Part shown: one piece after another, positions 9,282 to 18,381 of the stretch
Position numbering within the stretch: the first letter of the stretch is position 1
Layout: each line of letters begins with the position of its first letter
NCBI GenBank assembly: GCA_947177165.1
Contig: CAMWTP010000030.1
Span: forward strand, 1 to 64,000
Source of the DNA: an uncultured Lachnospiraceae bacterium
Lineage (GTDB): Bacteria; Bacillota; Clostridia; Lachnospirales; Lachnospiraceae
Reading direction: 5' to 3'
Length of the DNA: 64,000 bases
Program-made: the position numbers and the translations under genes
The notes under the pieces: model-generated
What the model was told of the DNA's origin: nothing
The model's database searches: none
The model's input: the letters and a program-made list of their open reading frames with translations, nothing else

Positions 9282-10835
9282 CTAAACACGTTTTACCAAT
9301 TCATCCTCATATGTTGTACCAAATAATATAGGTATTCCAACCATTAATGGGTATGTGTACCGCAATAAAGCTACCGGTCCCAATAAAATTGTTAAAAATA
9401 ATGCACCAAATGGTATAAACAGCAATATTTTATGATACTGCCTTCTAATAATGACCTCTGCCAATAAAAATAATATAATCCAAAATACAATTCCCGTGCA
9501 AAATACCAAATATAAAAAAGGAACCCTTAAATAAGTACTCTCCCTACATAATTTCTGCAAAAAATTGTACAATCTTGGAAACTTGCTTCCATGCTCCTCC
9601 GCGGTTACTTCCGGGAACTCAAAATACATTCTATAACAAGTCGAATCTGGAAGAATCTCATGCGGATACCAATTTCCATATGTATTAGCAAGCACTGCAT
9701 TTAAATATACATCCGGGTAACGCATCCCCAAATCAATGTATAATTTCATATATTTAGATATGTTGTCTAAAAACTCCTTACTGTCAAACTGGCATTTAGC
9801 TGCATCTGAGATGTGTGACTCATACCACGGAGCATTATTTCCAAATAACCGCTGTATCATTTCTTTCTCTTCCTGCGATAAAGAGTTTTTAACCTTCTCC
9901 TTATACGTTCTAGCTAACGGCTGTACGATCATTGTCATAGCCTCCCGCGAATCGCCCTTAGGAATTTGCACAACATCCATCAAAGGCCCTGTGTAAATAT
10001 AGTACCCTGCTACGATAGCCATACAAATCAATCCAATCCGTTTATAATACTTCTTTGCGTAATACATTAGAAACGGTATCATCGCAATCAAAACATATAC
10101 ACCATTATTACGCAGCAAACATAACAAACAGCAAACAATTACAAAATAGCAGCAATGAAACCAATTACGCCAGTGAATACACCCCCCCCGTATTACTTTT
10201 ACTAATTCACATAAAACTAATATGAATGATGCCGCAAATAAGGTATCTTTTGTGGTTGCGGCAGCCATCAACGGATTCATCGGAAAAAATACAATCCACC
10301 CTAAAACAACACAAAGATAGATCAGATTAAATCCCCAATTTTTTAGACATGTTAAAAGGTATGCAAAAACTGCTGATAAAACGCCCATCTGGATAATTGT
10401 ATATGGAATTAACCAGCTTTTCCATCCTAAGCCCTGAGCAAGCATATTCATTCCGTGAATAAATAATGTATGAACAAGAGGATGATGTGTCGTTATCTCC
10501 ACAAGCTGGCATGGTCCATCGTAAATTCCCAGCCCTGGATAACAAGCCAAATACACAGGCAGCCACCCCAAAAGAATAATCCCCCACATCAGCAAAAAGT
10601 AATGCGACGTTTTAATCTTTACCTCAATATTAACAATCGTCCCCAATATCCCGGAAATAGGAAACCTGCACAAATTTGCACTGAAATACATTATTATTGT
10701 CCAAATAAAGATTCGTCCCCATGTTTTTCCATTCATATATGCGACAGTATCATATTTCATGATATCATTTCCATAAACAATGCAAAATGCATATATAATA
10801 GCCAAAAACAATATAATTCCTTGTTTTCGTTTCAA
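9282..10835 (-). CDS. Polytopic membrane protein, DUF6020-like, with a G8 tract
   Basis: The 517-residue protein has about ten membrane segments and a conserved-looking external stretch, YPGLGIYDGPCQ, followed by HHPLVHT, which resembles DUF6020 membrane proteins of glycan loci. A soluble region of about 130 residues (KGDSREAM onward) precedes the last membrane segments. The frame contains a run of eight G on the coding strand at 10182-10189, reading R-G-G-C in frame. A change of one base would truncate the protein. It sits five bases after the TPP enzyme gene. Confidence 0.6.
   Translation of the reverse strand: MKRKQGIILFLAIIYAFCIVYGNDIMKYDTVAYMNGKTWGRIFIWTIIMYFSANLCRFPISGILGTIVNIEVKIKTSHYFLLMWGIILLGWLPVYLACYPGLGIYDGPCQLVEITTHHPLVHTLFIHGMNMLAQGLGWKSWLIPYTIIQMGVLSAVFAYLLTCLKNWGFNLIYLCVVLGWIVFFPMNPLMAAATTKDTLFAASFILVLCELVKVIRGGCIHWRNWFHCCYFVIVCCLLCLLRNNGVYVLIAMIPFLMYYAKKYYKRIGLICMAIVAGYYIYTGPLMDVVQIPKGDSREAMTMIVQPLARTYKEKVKNSLSQEEKEMIQRLFGNNAPWYESHISDAAKCQFDSKEFLDNISKYMKLYIDLGMRYPDVYLNAVLANTYGNWYPHEILPDSTCYRMYFEFPEVTAEEHGSKFPRLYNFLQKLCRESTYLRVPFLYLVFCTGIVFWIILFLLAEVIIRRQYHKILLFIPFGALFLTILLGPVALLRYTYPLMVGIPILFGTTYEDELVKRV
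10182..10189 (-). repeat. G8 homopolymer tract in a membrane-protein gene
   Basis: Eight consecutive C on the plus strand (G on the coding strand) lie in the frame of the DUF6020-like gene. The frame is intact as sequenced. Confidence 0.9.
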
Positions 10836-10840
10836 TTCTT

Positions 10841-12667
10841 TTACTCCTCTAATATGGGTATATACATATTCGCTCTCAGCTCTTCCTCCGGCAGAAACGG
10901 TGCCAGATCCTCAAGCGGTGCGCTGAACAGCGTGCCATCCGGCAGCTTCTTCGCGCTGTTTTTTGGCTCCCAGCCCTGCTCTGTGTCTGTAAAAATTTCG
11001 CAGAACACAAACCCTTCCTGTTTCAGCGCCTGTTCCACCACACTTTTCATCTCTGTGTTGCTGTGCGCTTCCATGTATGGAAATCCAAATGCTGACGCTA
11101 TTTTAGAATAATCCGGAAACGACAAATCCCTGCTCTCCGGACCGATTCCAACCTTGCTATGTTCATGGAACAGATTCTCCTGCGTCTGGCGAATACTGTG
11201 ATACCCTTGATTGTTGATCAGAAACAGCTTGATCGGAAGATTATTTGTAACGACCGTCTGCAGCTCCTGAAGGTTCATCATAATGCTTCCATCTCCCTCC
11301 AGACAGACTGTTTCTTTCCGCCCTCCCGCGATACAAAGCCCAATCGCCGCGGGCAGCCCATAGCCCATGCTGGCAATTCCATTATTGATAATAAAACGCG
11401 TTCCTTCTTTGATTACCCAGTTCTGATGTCCCGCCACACAGCAGGCACCATTGCTTACCGCCGTGAGACTTCCCTGCGGCAATACACTGCTGATTTGTCT
11501 GATAAACGCGTACACGTTTGCTGTACTTCCGTTCTCCTTCCAGTGCTGCTCATGTGTGACCGGATATTTCTGTTTCCAGCTTCTGCACTGCTCCCGCCAC
11601 GCTTCACCTGCAAACACGGTCACATCACCAGCGAACGTGTTAATCTTCTGCAGGAAATCCTTTGCGTCAGCCCATATCCGCACATCGACATGCACTGTCG
11701 GCTTATGCAGCTCAGCCTGATCAATGTCAACCATCACCACCTTCGCAGCCCGTGCCCACGTCTCCCAGTTGTAACCGACCTGCCTGATCGAAATACGGGT
11801 TCCGATTGCCAGCACAAGATCCGCATTCTGTACGGCAAAATTTCCTGCCCGTTCTCCCATATTTCCGCCACGCCCGCAATACAATGGATGCTCATCCTCA
11901 ATCAAGTCAATACTATTCCAATACGTAACGACTGGAACTCCCAGCCTTTCTATCGCTTCCCGAAACTCCTGATAACCTCCGGAGAGCCGTATTCCACCGC
12001 CTGCATATATGACAGGACGCTGCGCCGTCCTGATCAGTTCAAGCACAGAGTTGACTGTCTCCTCCGAAACCGGCGGAGGCAGCATCTCATCAGGCGTGTA
12101 TCCCTCAAGTTCTTCTGTCTCTATATAGCATCCCTGATAATTTACAGGAATATCGATCCAGACCGGTCCTGGTCTTCCCGTCGTTGCCTGATACCATGCT
12201 TTTTCCAGCATGTAACGTATTTTTTCAGGCTCTTCCAGCATTTCCGCATACTTACACATACAACCGACAGCCTTTGTGATATCAAACTCCTGATCGCCCA
12301 CCGCGCGCAGTGCCATCCCGCCTGCACATTTCTCGGCGTACCTGGCCGTCGTATCATAGCGCACCTGACCGGATACGATAAACATTGGTATCGAATCTGT
12401 CCAGCCGCCCACAACGCCTGTTATTGCATTTGTGCCGCCTGGACCAGTCGTAACGCACACTGCTGCAATACGGTTCTCAAGCCGCGCGTATGCCTCCGCC
12501 GCAATCGCACATGCCTGTTCGTGATGATTGTACGTACAGCGGATACGCCCGTGATGACCAAACGCATCATTTAAGTGCATCGCGCCGCCGCCTACAATCG
12601 TAAAACAGTCCGTCACACCGCGGTCTGCCAAGAAATCAACTACATAATCAGCCAGTCTCTGTTTCAT
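10841..12667 (-). CDS. Thiamine-pyrophosphate enzyme, acetolactate-synthase-like
   Basis: The 608-residue protein has the three domains of the acetolactate synthase/pyruvate oxidase family. The activating glutamate lies in YNHHEQACA near residue 50, and the TPP/Mg motif GDGSIMMN with the following NNQGY is near 465-495. A valine/leucine pathway role is unlikely here: no small subunit or other ilv gene is nearby, and the gene sits between sugar epimerases and glycosyltransferases. In some O-antigen loci a related enzyme (YerE) adds a two-carbon unit from pyruvate to a keto-sugar to make a branched sugar. That role is inferred here; the CDP-glucose genes it would need are not in the window. Confidence 0.8.
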   Translation of the reverse strand: MKQRLADYVVDFLADRGVTDCFTIVGGGAMHLNDAFGHHGRIRCTYNHHEQACAIAAEAYARLENRIAAVCVTTGPGGTNAITGVVGGWTDSIPMFIVSGQVRYDTTARYAEKCAGGMALRAVGDQEFDITKAVGCMCKYAEMLEEPEKIRYMLEKAWYQATTGRPGPVWIDIPVNYQGCYIETEELEGYTPDEMLPPPVSEETVNSVLELIRTAQRPVIYAGGGIRLSGGYQEFREAIERLGVPVVTYWNSIDLIEDEHPLYCGRGGNMGERAGNFAVQNADLVLAIGTRISIRQVGYNWETWARAAKVVMVDIDQAELHKPTVHVDVRIWADAKDFLQKINTFAGDVTVFAGEAWREQCRSWKQKYPVTHEQHWKENGSTANVYAFIRQISSVLPQGSLTAVSNGACCVAGHQNWVIKEGTRFIINNGIASMGYGLPAAIGLCIAGGRKETVCLEGDGSIMMNLQELQTVVTNNLPIKLFLINNQGYHSIRQTQENLFHEHSKVGIGPESRDLSFPDYSKIASAFGFPYMEAHSNTEMKSVVEQALKQEGFVFCEIFTDTEQGWEPKNSAKKLPDGTLFSAPLEDLAPFLPEEELRANMYIPILEE

Positions 12668-12692
12668 ATCCTACTCCTTATCTATGCTCATC

Positions 12693-13616
12693 CTACGCAT
12701 CTATCATCGCCTTATAATACGGTATCGTCCGCCTGATCCCTTCCTCAAAACTGATCTTAGGCACAAACCCTGTATCCTTTGTAATATCATATATACTCAC
12801 GCAGGAGCTGAACGCCTTGTCAGACAGTGACGGAATATCTCCGATACCAAGCGGCAATTCCGGATTAATAATATCCCTGATCTGTATGATATAGTCCTTA
12901 AGCGGTTTAAACACCCCGCTTCCGATACCATAAGTCTTGTCTGCTGCCCCTTTCTCACCGATCAGCCAGAGGGCACGCACAACTTCTTTCACATGCAAAA
13001 AATCCCACATCTGCAGCAGATAGCCATAGCTTGGTTTCTCTCCGCGCAATAGTGAGGTTATCGTATAGGTGATGATATTATTGTCCCGTCTGCCCTCCCC
13101 AAACGTGCTTGGCACCACTGCCCAGTTGAAAGGGATCTTCAACAGCCTTGCCTGCGTTTCCAGCATATAGTGCACTGCTGTTTTTGCTGCGCCGTACATA
13201 TCATTCGGCGTCTGCCTGCCGTTGATATCCATGATGTTTTCGGAGAACGCATACTCTGCAACTGTTCCTGTCGCAACAAACCGTTTTGCTCCTATCTCGT
13301 TGGCAAGCTCCAGCATCTCCATTGAAAAGCGGATGTTTTCCAGCTGAAGCTCACTTTCATTTTTTAATTCCGTGGAGACGCCTTCCCACGCCAGATGATA
13401 AAACACATCAACTTTCTTCTTCTCAATGCGCATCTCCTGATACTGCTGCGAGTAATACTCAACAAACTGTATATATTTACTGTCAGACTGCAATTTCTTC
13501 CTTGCACTGGCAAGATTTCTGACAAGAACAACAACCTCAATCTCATGGGATATCAGTTCATCCACCAGCCAGCTTCCTATAAAACCGGTTCCCCCGGTCA
13601 ACACCACTCTATCCAT
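12693..13616 (-). CDS. NAD(P)-dependent sugar epimerase/reductase (extended SDR), copy 2
   Basis: The 307-residue protein has GGTGFIGSW near residues 8-16 and a YGAAK catalytic motif, marking an extended short-chain dehydrogenase for nucleotide sugars. It is paralogous to 4842-5783, sharing FYHLAWEG-like, KPLKDYI and GDIP sequences. It lies between the GtrB-like transferase and the TPP enzyme. A reductase acting on the branched keto-sugar (a YerF-like step) is one possibility; simple 4-epimerisation is another. Confidence 0.75.
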   Translation of the reverse strand: MDRVVLTGGTGFIGSWLVDELISHEIEVVVLVRNLASARKKLQSDSKYIQFVEYYSQQYQEMRIEKKKVDVFYHLAWEGVSTELKNESELQLENIRFSMEMLELANEIGAKRFVATGTVAEYAFSENIMDINGRQTPNDMYGAAKTAVHYMLETQARLLKIPFNWAVVPSTFGEGRRDNNIITYTITSLLRGEKPSYGYLLQMWDFLHVKEVVRALWLIGEKGAADKTYGIGSGVFKPLKDYIIQIRDIINPELPLGIGDIPSLSDKAFSSCVSIYDITKDTGFVPKISFEEGIRRTIPYYKAMIDA

Positions 13617-13627
13617 ACACTTCTCCC

Positions 13628-14587
13628 TTATGTCTCATCATCACAGCTTCTCCTAAGATTGATCCGCCGTTCCTCCACCACGATTGGATGCTGCATCACC
13701 CTGATATTGATATTTAATATATACTCTCCCAAAAAACCCAAAAAGAAAATCTGAACAGCTCCGACAAAAAATATCCCCACAATAATAGCCGCGGTTCCGA
13801 CATCGTAGTAATTCCAGTTCACAAGTTTCAAAACAACGGTGATAAATGCGACTAAAAAGCAAATACCCGCCATGATCAGTCCCAAAAAGGTTGCCATCCG
13901 CATGATCGCCTTCGTCGACGAGGTAAGCCCCAGCATCGCCACATCATAGTAGCGCGCAAAGTTAAAGCTTGTCTTTCCTGCCTTTCTCTTTTCCTGTGTA
14001 TACTGTACTTCGGTGCGCCTGCATCCATACTCCGCCACAAGGCCGCGCAAATACGGCAGCGGGTCCTTCATTTTCCGCAAAAGCTTTACAAAGGAGGCGT
14101 CATACAGACCAAAGCCGTCAAACTGCTTGATATGCTCCGTTTCTGAGATTTTTGACAATATCTTGTAATAGATGCCTCTCACGGCATACATCAGAGGGTT
14201 TTCCCTGCTCTGGGATTTGATTCCGGTAACAACCTTGTAGCCTTCCTCCCACTTTGCGACAAACTGCGGTATTACCTCCGGCGGATCCTGCATGTCCGCG
14301 TACAGCATCACTGCGCAGTCTCCCTCCGCCTGGGACAGCCCATAGTACGAGGAGCGGGAAAAGCCAAAATTCGTCGCGTTGAAGATTGCCTGCACACGAT
14401 GATCTCTCCCGCACAGCTCCTCAATGATCGCTCTGGAACGGTCAGCGGAAGCATTGTCGATAAACAGGATTTCCATATTATAGTCTGCCAGTTCTGACTG
14501 AAATATACTGCTTACCCTGTTGTACACAGCCTGGATATTCTGTTCTTCATTGTAAGTCGGTATCACTACAGTGATTGTCTTTTTCAT
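13628..14587 (-). CDS. GtrB/DPM1-like GT2 glycosyltransferase, paralogue of 3869-4816
   Basis: The GT2 domain begins MKKTITVVIPTYNE and has an acidic YADMQDP motif; two C-terminal membrane helices end in GEYILNIN. The 319-residue size and layout match undecaprenyl-phosphate sugar transferases. The ATG at 14587 is preferred because GATGGAGGAA precedes it; an upstream start would overlap the next gene by about 80 bases. It shares the ILFIDN, SRENP, GFGLYD and VEE-RIN sequences with its paralogue, so the locus carries two such enzymes, each beside an epimerase gene. Confidence 0.82.
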   Translation of the reverse strand: MKKTITVVIPTYNEEQNIQAVYNRVSSIFQSELADYNMEILFIDNASADRSRAIIEELCGRDHRVQAIFNATNFGFSRSSYYGLSQAEGDCAVMLYADMQDPPEVIPQFVAKWEEGYKVVTGIKSQSRENPLMYAVRGIYYKILSKISETEHIKQFDGFGLYDASFVKLLRKMKDPLPYLRGLVAEYGCRRTEVQYTQEKRKAGKTSFNFARYYDVAMLGLTSSTKAIMRMATFLGLIMAGICFLVAFITVVLKLVNWNYYDVGTAAIIVGIFFVGAVQIFFLGFLGEYILNINIRVMQHPIVVEERRINLRRSCDDET

Positions 14588-14610
14588 ACGTTCCTCCATC
14601 TGTATCGTTT

Positions 14611-15357
14611 TCAGCCCTGTTCCTTCTGTTCCGCCCGACGTTTTAAGCACCGCACAATTCCTTTTGGCACCTTTATCATATAATACCACACCGGAAAATT
14701 TTCTTTCAAACTTCTGTCATCTTCCCTGCGCATAATATCATTATTGATCGTCTGTGAACTGATTCCCTCCATGCTATCGACAACCGCGATCGTCCTGTCA
14801 ATGTACCGCATGCTGCACTTATTCTTATGCGCGCGCACCACAAAATCATAATCAGCCGTGATCGTATACTGTTCATTGAACCGATATGCACGCATCAGAT
14901 TTGATCTCGTAAACATTCCCTGGTGACATATCATTCTCCCCATCAGCAGCAGACGCATGACGACATGCTTTCCCTCATATTTTTCCAGATGCTTACCATT
15001 CTGCCTGATCCGGATCACATTTCCGTATACGATATCTGCGTCCAGACAGGGTACCACATCTGCAAGAACATGTTTATCCGCAAATATGTCTCCACTGTTC
15101 ATGTAGAGAATGTACTCCCCGCTGCAGACTGACGCTGCCTTATTCATGGCATCATACAACCCTTTGTCCTTCTCCGAGATCACCCGTAGCCTGCTGTCGG
15201 TCTGGTATTTTCCGATCAGCTCCAGCGTCCGGTCTGTTGAGCTGCCGTCAACTATAAGATATTCGATATTCTGATAGGTCTGTTTTAACACGGATTTCAT
15301 GGTATTTTCGATCGTTTTTTCCGCATTAAAGCAAACCGTGACAACTGTTAGCTTCAT
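14611..15357 (-). CDS. GT2 family glycosyltransferase
   Basis: A 248-residue protein starting MKLTVVTVCFNAEKTI, with a DGSSTDRT nucleotide-binding stretch near residues 37-44 and a YMNSGD acidic motif near 85-90. It is a cytosolic GT-A transferase that adds one sugar to a growing chain. It has no membrane helix. The gene lies 23 bases upstream of the GtrB-like gene and 4 bases downstream of another GT2 gene. Donor sugar and linkage are unknown. Confidence 0.8.
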   Translation of the reverse strand: MKLTVVTVCFNAEKTIENTMKSVLKQTYQNIEYLIVDGSSTDRTLELIGKYQTDSRLRVISEKDKGLYDAMNKAASVCSGEYILYMNSGDIFADKHVLADVVPCLDADIVYGNVIRIRQNGKHLEKYEGKHVVMRLLLMGRMICHQGMFTRSNLMRAYRFNEQYTITADYDFVVRAHKNKCSMRYIDRTIAVVDSMEGISSQTINNDIMRREDDRSLKENFPVWYYMIKVPKGIVRCLKRRAEQKEQG

Positions 15358-15361
15358 ATTT

Positions 15362-16348
15362 TTATCTTCCTGCCATTAGATGCAATAAACGAAATAATAG
15401 GATAAAGATCCACGGCGTATATGCGATCATAGCTGCACACAGCTTCATATAAACCGGTATCCTGCATTTTACCAGAATTTCCCTCATATTCTGCCGCAAA
15501 TCCCTGCAGAGCTTTTTAATCACAGGACGGTCGAAATTCCCATTTCTACACATGGCTGTGATGACCGCCATCTCGTACTCTATATGATACCCCAAAATCT
15601 CCAGACGATATTGCGGAAATGCACGAATCAGTCCGTCTCTCACCTGCATATAGTTGTCCAACGCCTGTTTATGCCGCTCTGTATACCCTGAACGGGAGAT
15701 ATTGCCACCAAACATTCTCCTGTGATACAAGGTCGCCTTCAACACCCTGACACTGGCAGCATTCCTGAGCACCTGCAGCAGCATTGTATAGTCCTCACCA
15801 ATGGTTATATGTTCTCTAAAATCAATATTTTCAAACAGTTTCTTCCTGTAGAGTTTTGCCCATGGCCCTGTTGACAGGCTCCTTGTCCCATGAACTTCAT
15901 AAACACTCTGTGCAAAGGCTGTCCAGCCTGTCACATCTTTCTGCGGCAATGGATTTTGTTCTACGATCTTTCCGTTCTTGTATACATCCTCATACGTGCA
16001 AAACACAATGTCCGCTCCTGAACTGCTCAGTTCTGCTTCCATTAGAGTCAGCATATTCCCGCTGATCCAGTCGTCGGCATCCACGAACATGACAAGGTCC
16101 CCTTGCGCCATCCCAATTCCGCATTTTCTGGACGCCGCAGGTCCTTGATTTTTATTGTGTATTACATGTACATTCCCATGCTGCGACGCATATCGATCAC
16201 ATATCTTCCCGCTGGCATCGGTTGATCCGTCATCGATCAATATGAGTTCCAGATTCGCATAGGTCTGTCGCAGTACACTTTGAATGCACTTATCCAGATA
16301 AGTCTCTGCATTGTACACAGGTATGATAACACTGATTAAATCATTCAT
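15362..16348 (-). CDS. GT2 family glycosyltransferase
   Basis: A GT-A fold transferase of 328 residues, with MNDLISVIIPVYNAE at the N-terminus, DDGSTD near residue 40 and the DxD-like MFVDADDW near 92. A hydrophobic stretch at the extreme C-terminus (WIFILLFRLLHL) may touch the membrane. The start at 16348 is preferred over 16360: GGGAG is correctly spaced for it and the longer form would overlap the upstream gene. Substrate unknown. Confidence 0.8.
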   Translation of the reverse strand: MNDLISVIIPVYNAETYLDKCIQSVLRQTYANLELILIDDGSTDASGKICDRYASQHGNVHVIHNKNQGPAASRKCGIGMAQGDLVMFVDADDWISGNMLTLMEAELSSSGADIVFCTYEDVYKNGKIVEQNPLPQKDVTGWTAFAQSVYEVHGTRSLSTGPWAKLYRKKLFENIDFREHITIGEDYTMLLQVLRNAASVRVLKATLYHRRMFGGNISRSGYTERHKQALDNYMQVRDGLIRAFPQYRLEILGYHIEYEMAVITAMCRNGNFDRPVIKKLCRDLRQNMREILVKCRIPVYMKLCAAMIAYTPWIFILLFRLLHLMAGR

Positions 16349-16350
16349 TC

Positions 16351-17070
16351 TTACTCCCATAAACTCAAATCAATCATTGCATTCTCCGCCATGATACAAG
16401 CCACCTGATAATTGTTCATGGAATCTATTTCGATCGAAATCTCATCCGGCATAATGTAAGGAAGCGAATTCTCAGAATGAAACGACTGATGTGTCTCGAA
16501 ATAATCCCACCTTGCGATATACATGCAGCCATTCATTGTATATTCTTTTTCCTGATCCTGCCGCCTGACATTGTCCAACTGCTGTATTGCGTGATAAAAA
16601 TGCGAAAGTCCGCCGTTCTCATCAAGCGTATGAACAAAAACGCTGCTTACCTCGACTTCCTTCATTCCAAGCAGCGTATCCGCATTTCTCTCTTCTATCA
16701 GATGCAGCGCATTCTCCAGATCCCTGTAACTTGCAAACGGAGAAGATGGCTCCAGCAGGCATACATAATCGTAACGCTCCTGATCATGCTCCTTTACCCA
16801 CGCCATTGCATGCGACACAACGTCCATGCTGCCTGCCGTATCCGTTGCCAGCTCAGCCGGACGCATAAATGGCACTTCTGCGCCGTATTTCCTGCTGACC
16901 TCCGCAATCTCCTCATCATCTGTTGAGACAATAATCCGCTTATCAATATTACATTTGCGGGCAGCAATGATTTTATACGCAATCAGCGGCAGTTTTCCTA
17001 CCATTCTGATATTCTTGCGGGGCACCCCTTTGGAGCCGCCTCTGGCAGTGATAACAAACAATACTCTCAT
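16351..17070 (-). CDS. CMP-sugar synthetase (acylneuraminate cytidylyltransferase family)
   Basis: The 239-residue protein begins with the CTP-binding pattern of NeuA/LegF/PseF enzymes (ITARGGSKGVPRKN, residues 7-20), then has IVSTDDEEIA and LLEPSSPF, both usual in this family. It would activate an acidic keto-sugar (sialic, legionaminic or pseudaminic acid type) as the CMP form. No condensing synthase (NeuB/LegI/PseI) is in the window, so the substrate must be made elsewhere or be a different sugar. The next genes upstream encode an aminotransferase and an oxidoreductase, which may tailor the same sugar. Confidence 0.85.
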   Translation of the reverse strand: MRVLFVITARGGSKGVPRKNIRMVGKLPLIAYKIIAARKCNIDKRIIVSTDDEEIAEVSRKYGAEVPFMRPAELATDTAGSMDVVSHAMAWVKEHDQERYDYVCLLEPSSPFASYRDLENALHLIEERNADTLLGMKEVEVSSVFVHTLDENGGLSHFYHAIQQLDNVRRQDQEKEYTMNGCMYIARWDYFETHQSFHSENSLPYIMPDEISIEIDSMNNYQVACIMAENAMIDLSLWE

Positions 17071-17079
17071 CGTGTACTC

Positions 17080-18381
17080 CTAATTATACTTTCTAAATAC
17101 CGGCTTGATCACGTTGCCAACAATAAACTGCTTTACATCACCGTTTAACGCGTCGCTGTATATCCTCATCGCCGCTCTCGCCGCATCTAAGGTTTGATCG
17201 ATTTCCTTCTCCCCGTGCTGATAGGCAATCGCAATATAGGGCATCAGGATTCCCCGCCTGATCATCTCCTGGCAAAATACTGTCCGGTATTCTAACGACG
17301 GCTTCTTGTCCTTATCACATACCACAAAATTAGGAGAACATTCCGCACCCTGTGTATAAAAATAATCCTGCAGCGAATATTCCTTGGCAATCTCATTCAA
17401 ACCATCAACAAGTTTTCTTCCCATATCCCATATGTGATCCGTGACATTCAGCTCTTTATACACTTTGATCGTCTCCACAAGCGCTCCAAGACTGCTCATC
17501 TCCGCACCGTGCGTTGTGGAAACGAGAAAAACGCGTTCCTTGCCCGGTGTCAGACCGCCCAAATCCATGATCTCACGTCTACCGCCCAGTGCCGAAACCG
17601 AAAATCCGTTTGCCATACCCTTTCCGAAAGTGACAAGATCCGGCTCCACACCATAGTATTTGCATGCTCCCTGCAGGTCCCAGCGAAAACCAGTTATCAT
17701 CTCATCCAGAATATATACAACCCCGTATTCCGTGCACAACTTCCTCACTTCCTGAAGAAAGTTATCTGCTGGTTCCTCCGAATCACAGGGCTCCATAATC
17801 AATGCCGCAATTTCTCCTTTATACTGCTCAAATAACTTTTTTACCGATGCAATATCGTTGAAACTGAACTGTAATGTCAAATCTTTGATTTCCTGCGGAA
17901 TCCCCGCATCCGTCACAGTACTTCCTATAAACCAGTCATCATAGGAGAAAAATGAGTGCTCTCTGCACCGTGCAATATATTTCTTGCCAGTATAAGCCCG
18001 CGCCAGCTTCGTTGCCGCCGTTGTGACTGTAGAACCATTCTTTGCAAACTTTATCATATCTACCCAAGGGAACAGACTGCACATTTCCTCCGCCGCTTCG
18101 ACCTCTATTTTCGATGCCTTCGACGCCGTGTTTCCATTATGAATCTGTCTGATCGCGGCTTCGGAAATCCGATCATAGTCATATCCGATCGTCACAGACC
18201 TGCACGCCATCCCGTAATCAATATACTCATTTCCATCCACATCCCATGTATGGACACCCTTGCTTCTCTCAATCACTCTCGGTGCGTTATCTGGGAACAC
18301 CTCGTCCGTTCTGCTGTAAGTGTGCGCCCCCGCCGGGATCAACAAGTGCGCCTTTTTTCCATACTCCTCATTTTTGCTCAT
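17080..18381 (-). CDS. Class III aminotransferase, glutamate-1-semialdehyde aminomutase-like
   Basis: The 433-residue protein (start MSKNEEYG) has the class III PLP pattern: DEMITGFRW carrying the cofactor-ring aspartate and FGKGMANGFS carrying the Schiff-base lysine. The closest recognisable relatives are HemL-type enzymes, but no haem genes are present, and HemL-like proteins are often recruited to sugar loci. The ATG at 18381 has AGGAG upstream; the longer frame starting at 18450 is less likely because it runs deep into the preceding gene. It overlaps the oxidoreductase gene by 14 bases, suggesting translational coupling. The amino-acceptor sugar is unknown. Confidence 0.8.
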   Translation of the reverse strand: MSKNEEYGKKAHLLIPAGAHTYSRTDEVFPDNAPRVIERSKGVHTWDVDGNEYIDYGMACRSVTIGYDYDRISEAAIRQIHNGNTASKASKIEVEAAEEMCSLFPWVDMIKFAKNGSTVTTAATKLARAYTGKKYIARCREHSFFSYDDWFIGSTVTDAGIPQEIKDLTLQFSFNDIASVKKLFEQYKGEIAALIMEPCDSEEPADNFLQEVRKLCTEYGVVYILDEMITGFRWDLQGACKYYGVEPDLVTFGKGMANGFSVSALGGRREIMDLGGLTPGKERVFLVSTTHGAEMSSLGALVETIKVYKELNVTDHIWDMGRKLVDGLNEIAKEYSLQDYFYTQGAECSPNFVVCDKDKKPSLEYRTVFCQEMIRRGILMPYIAIAYQHGEKEIDQTLDAARAAMRIYSDALNGDVKQFIVGNVIKPVFRKYN

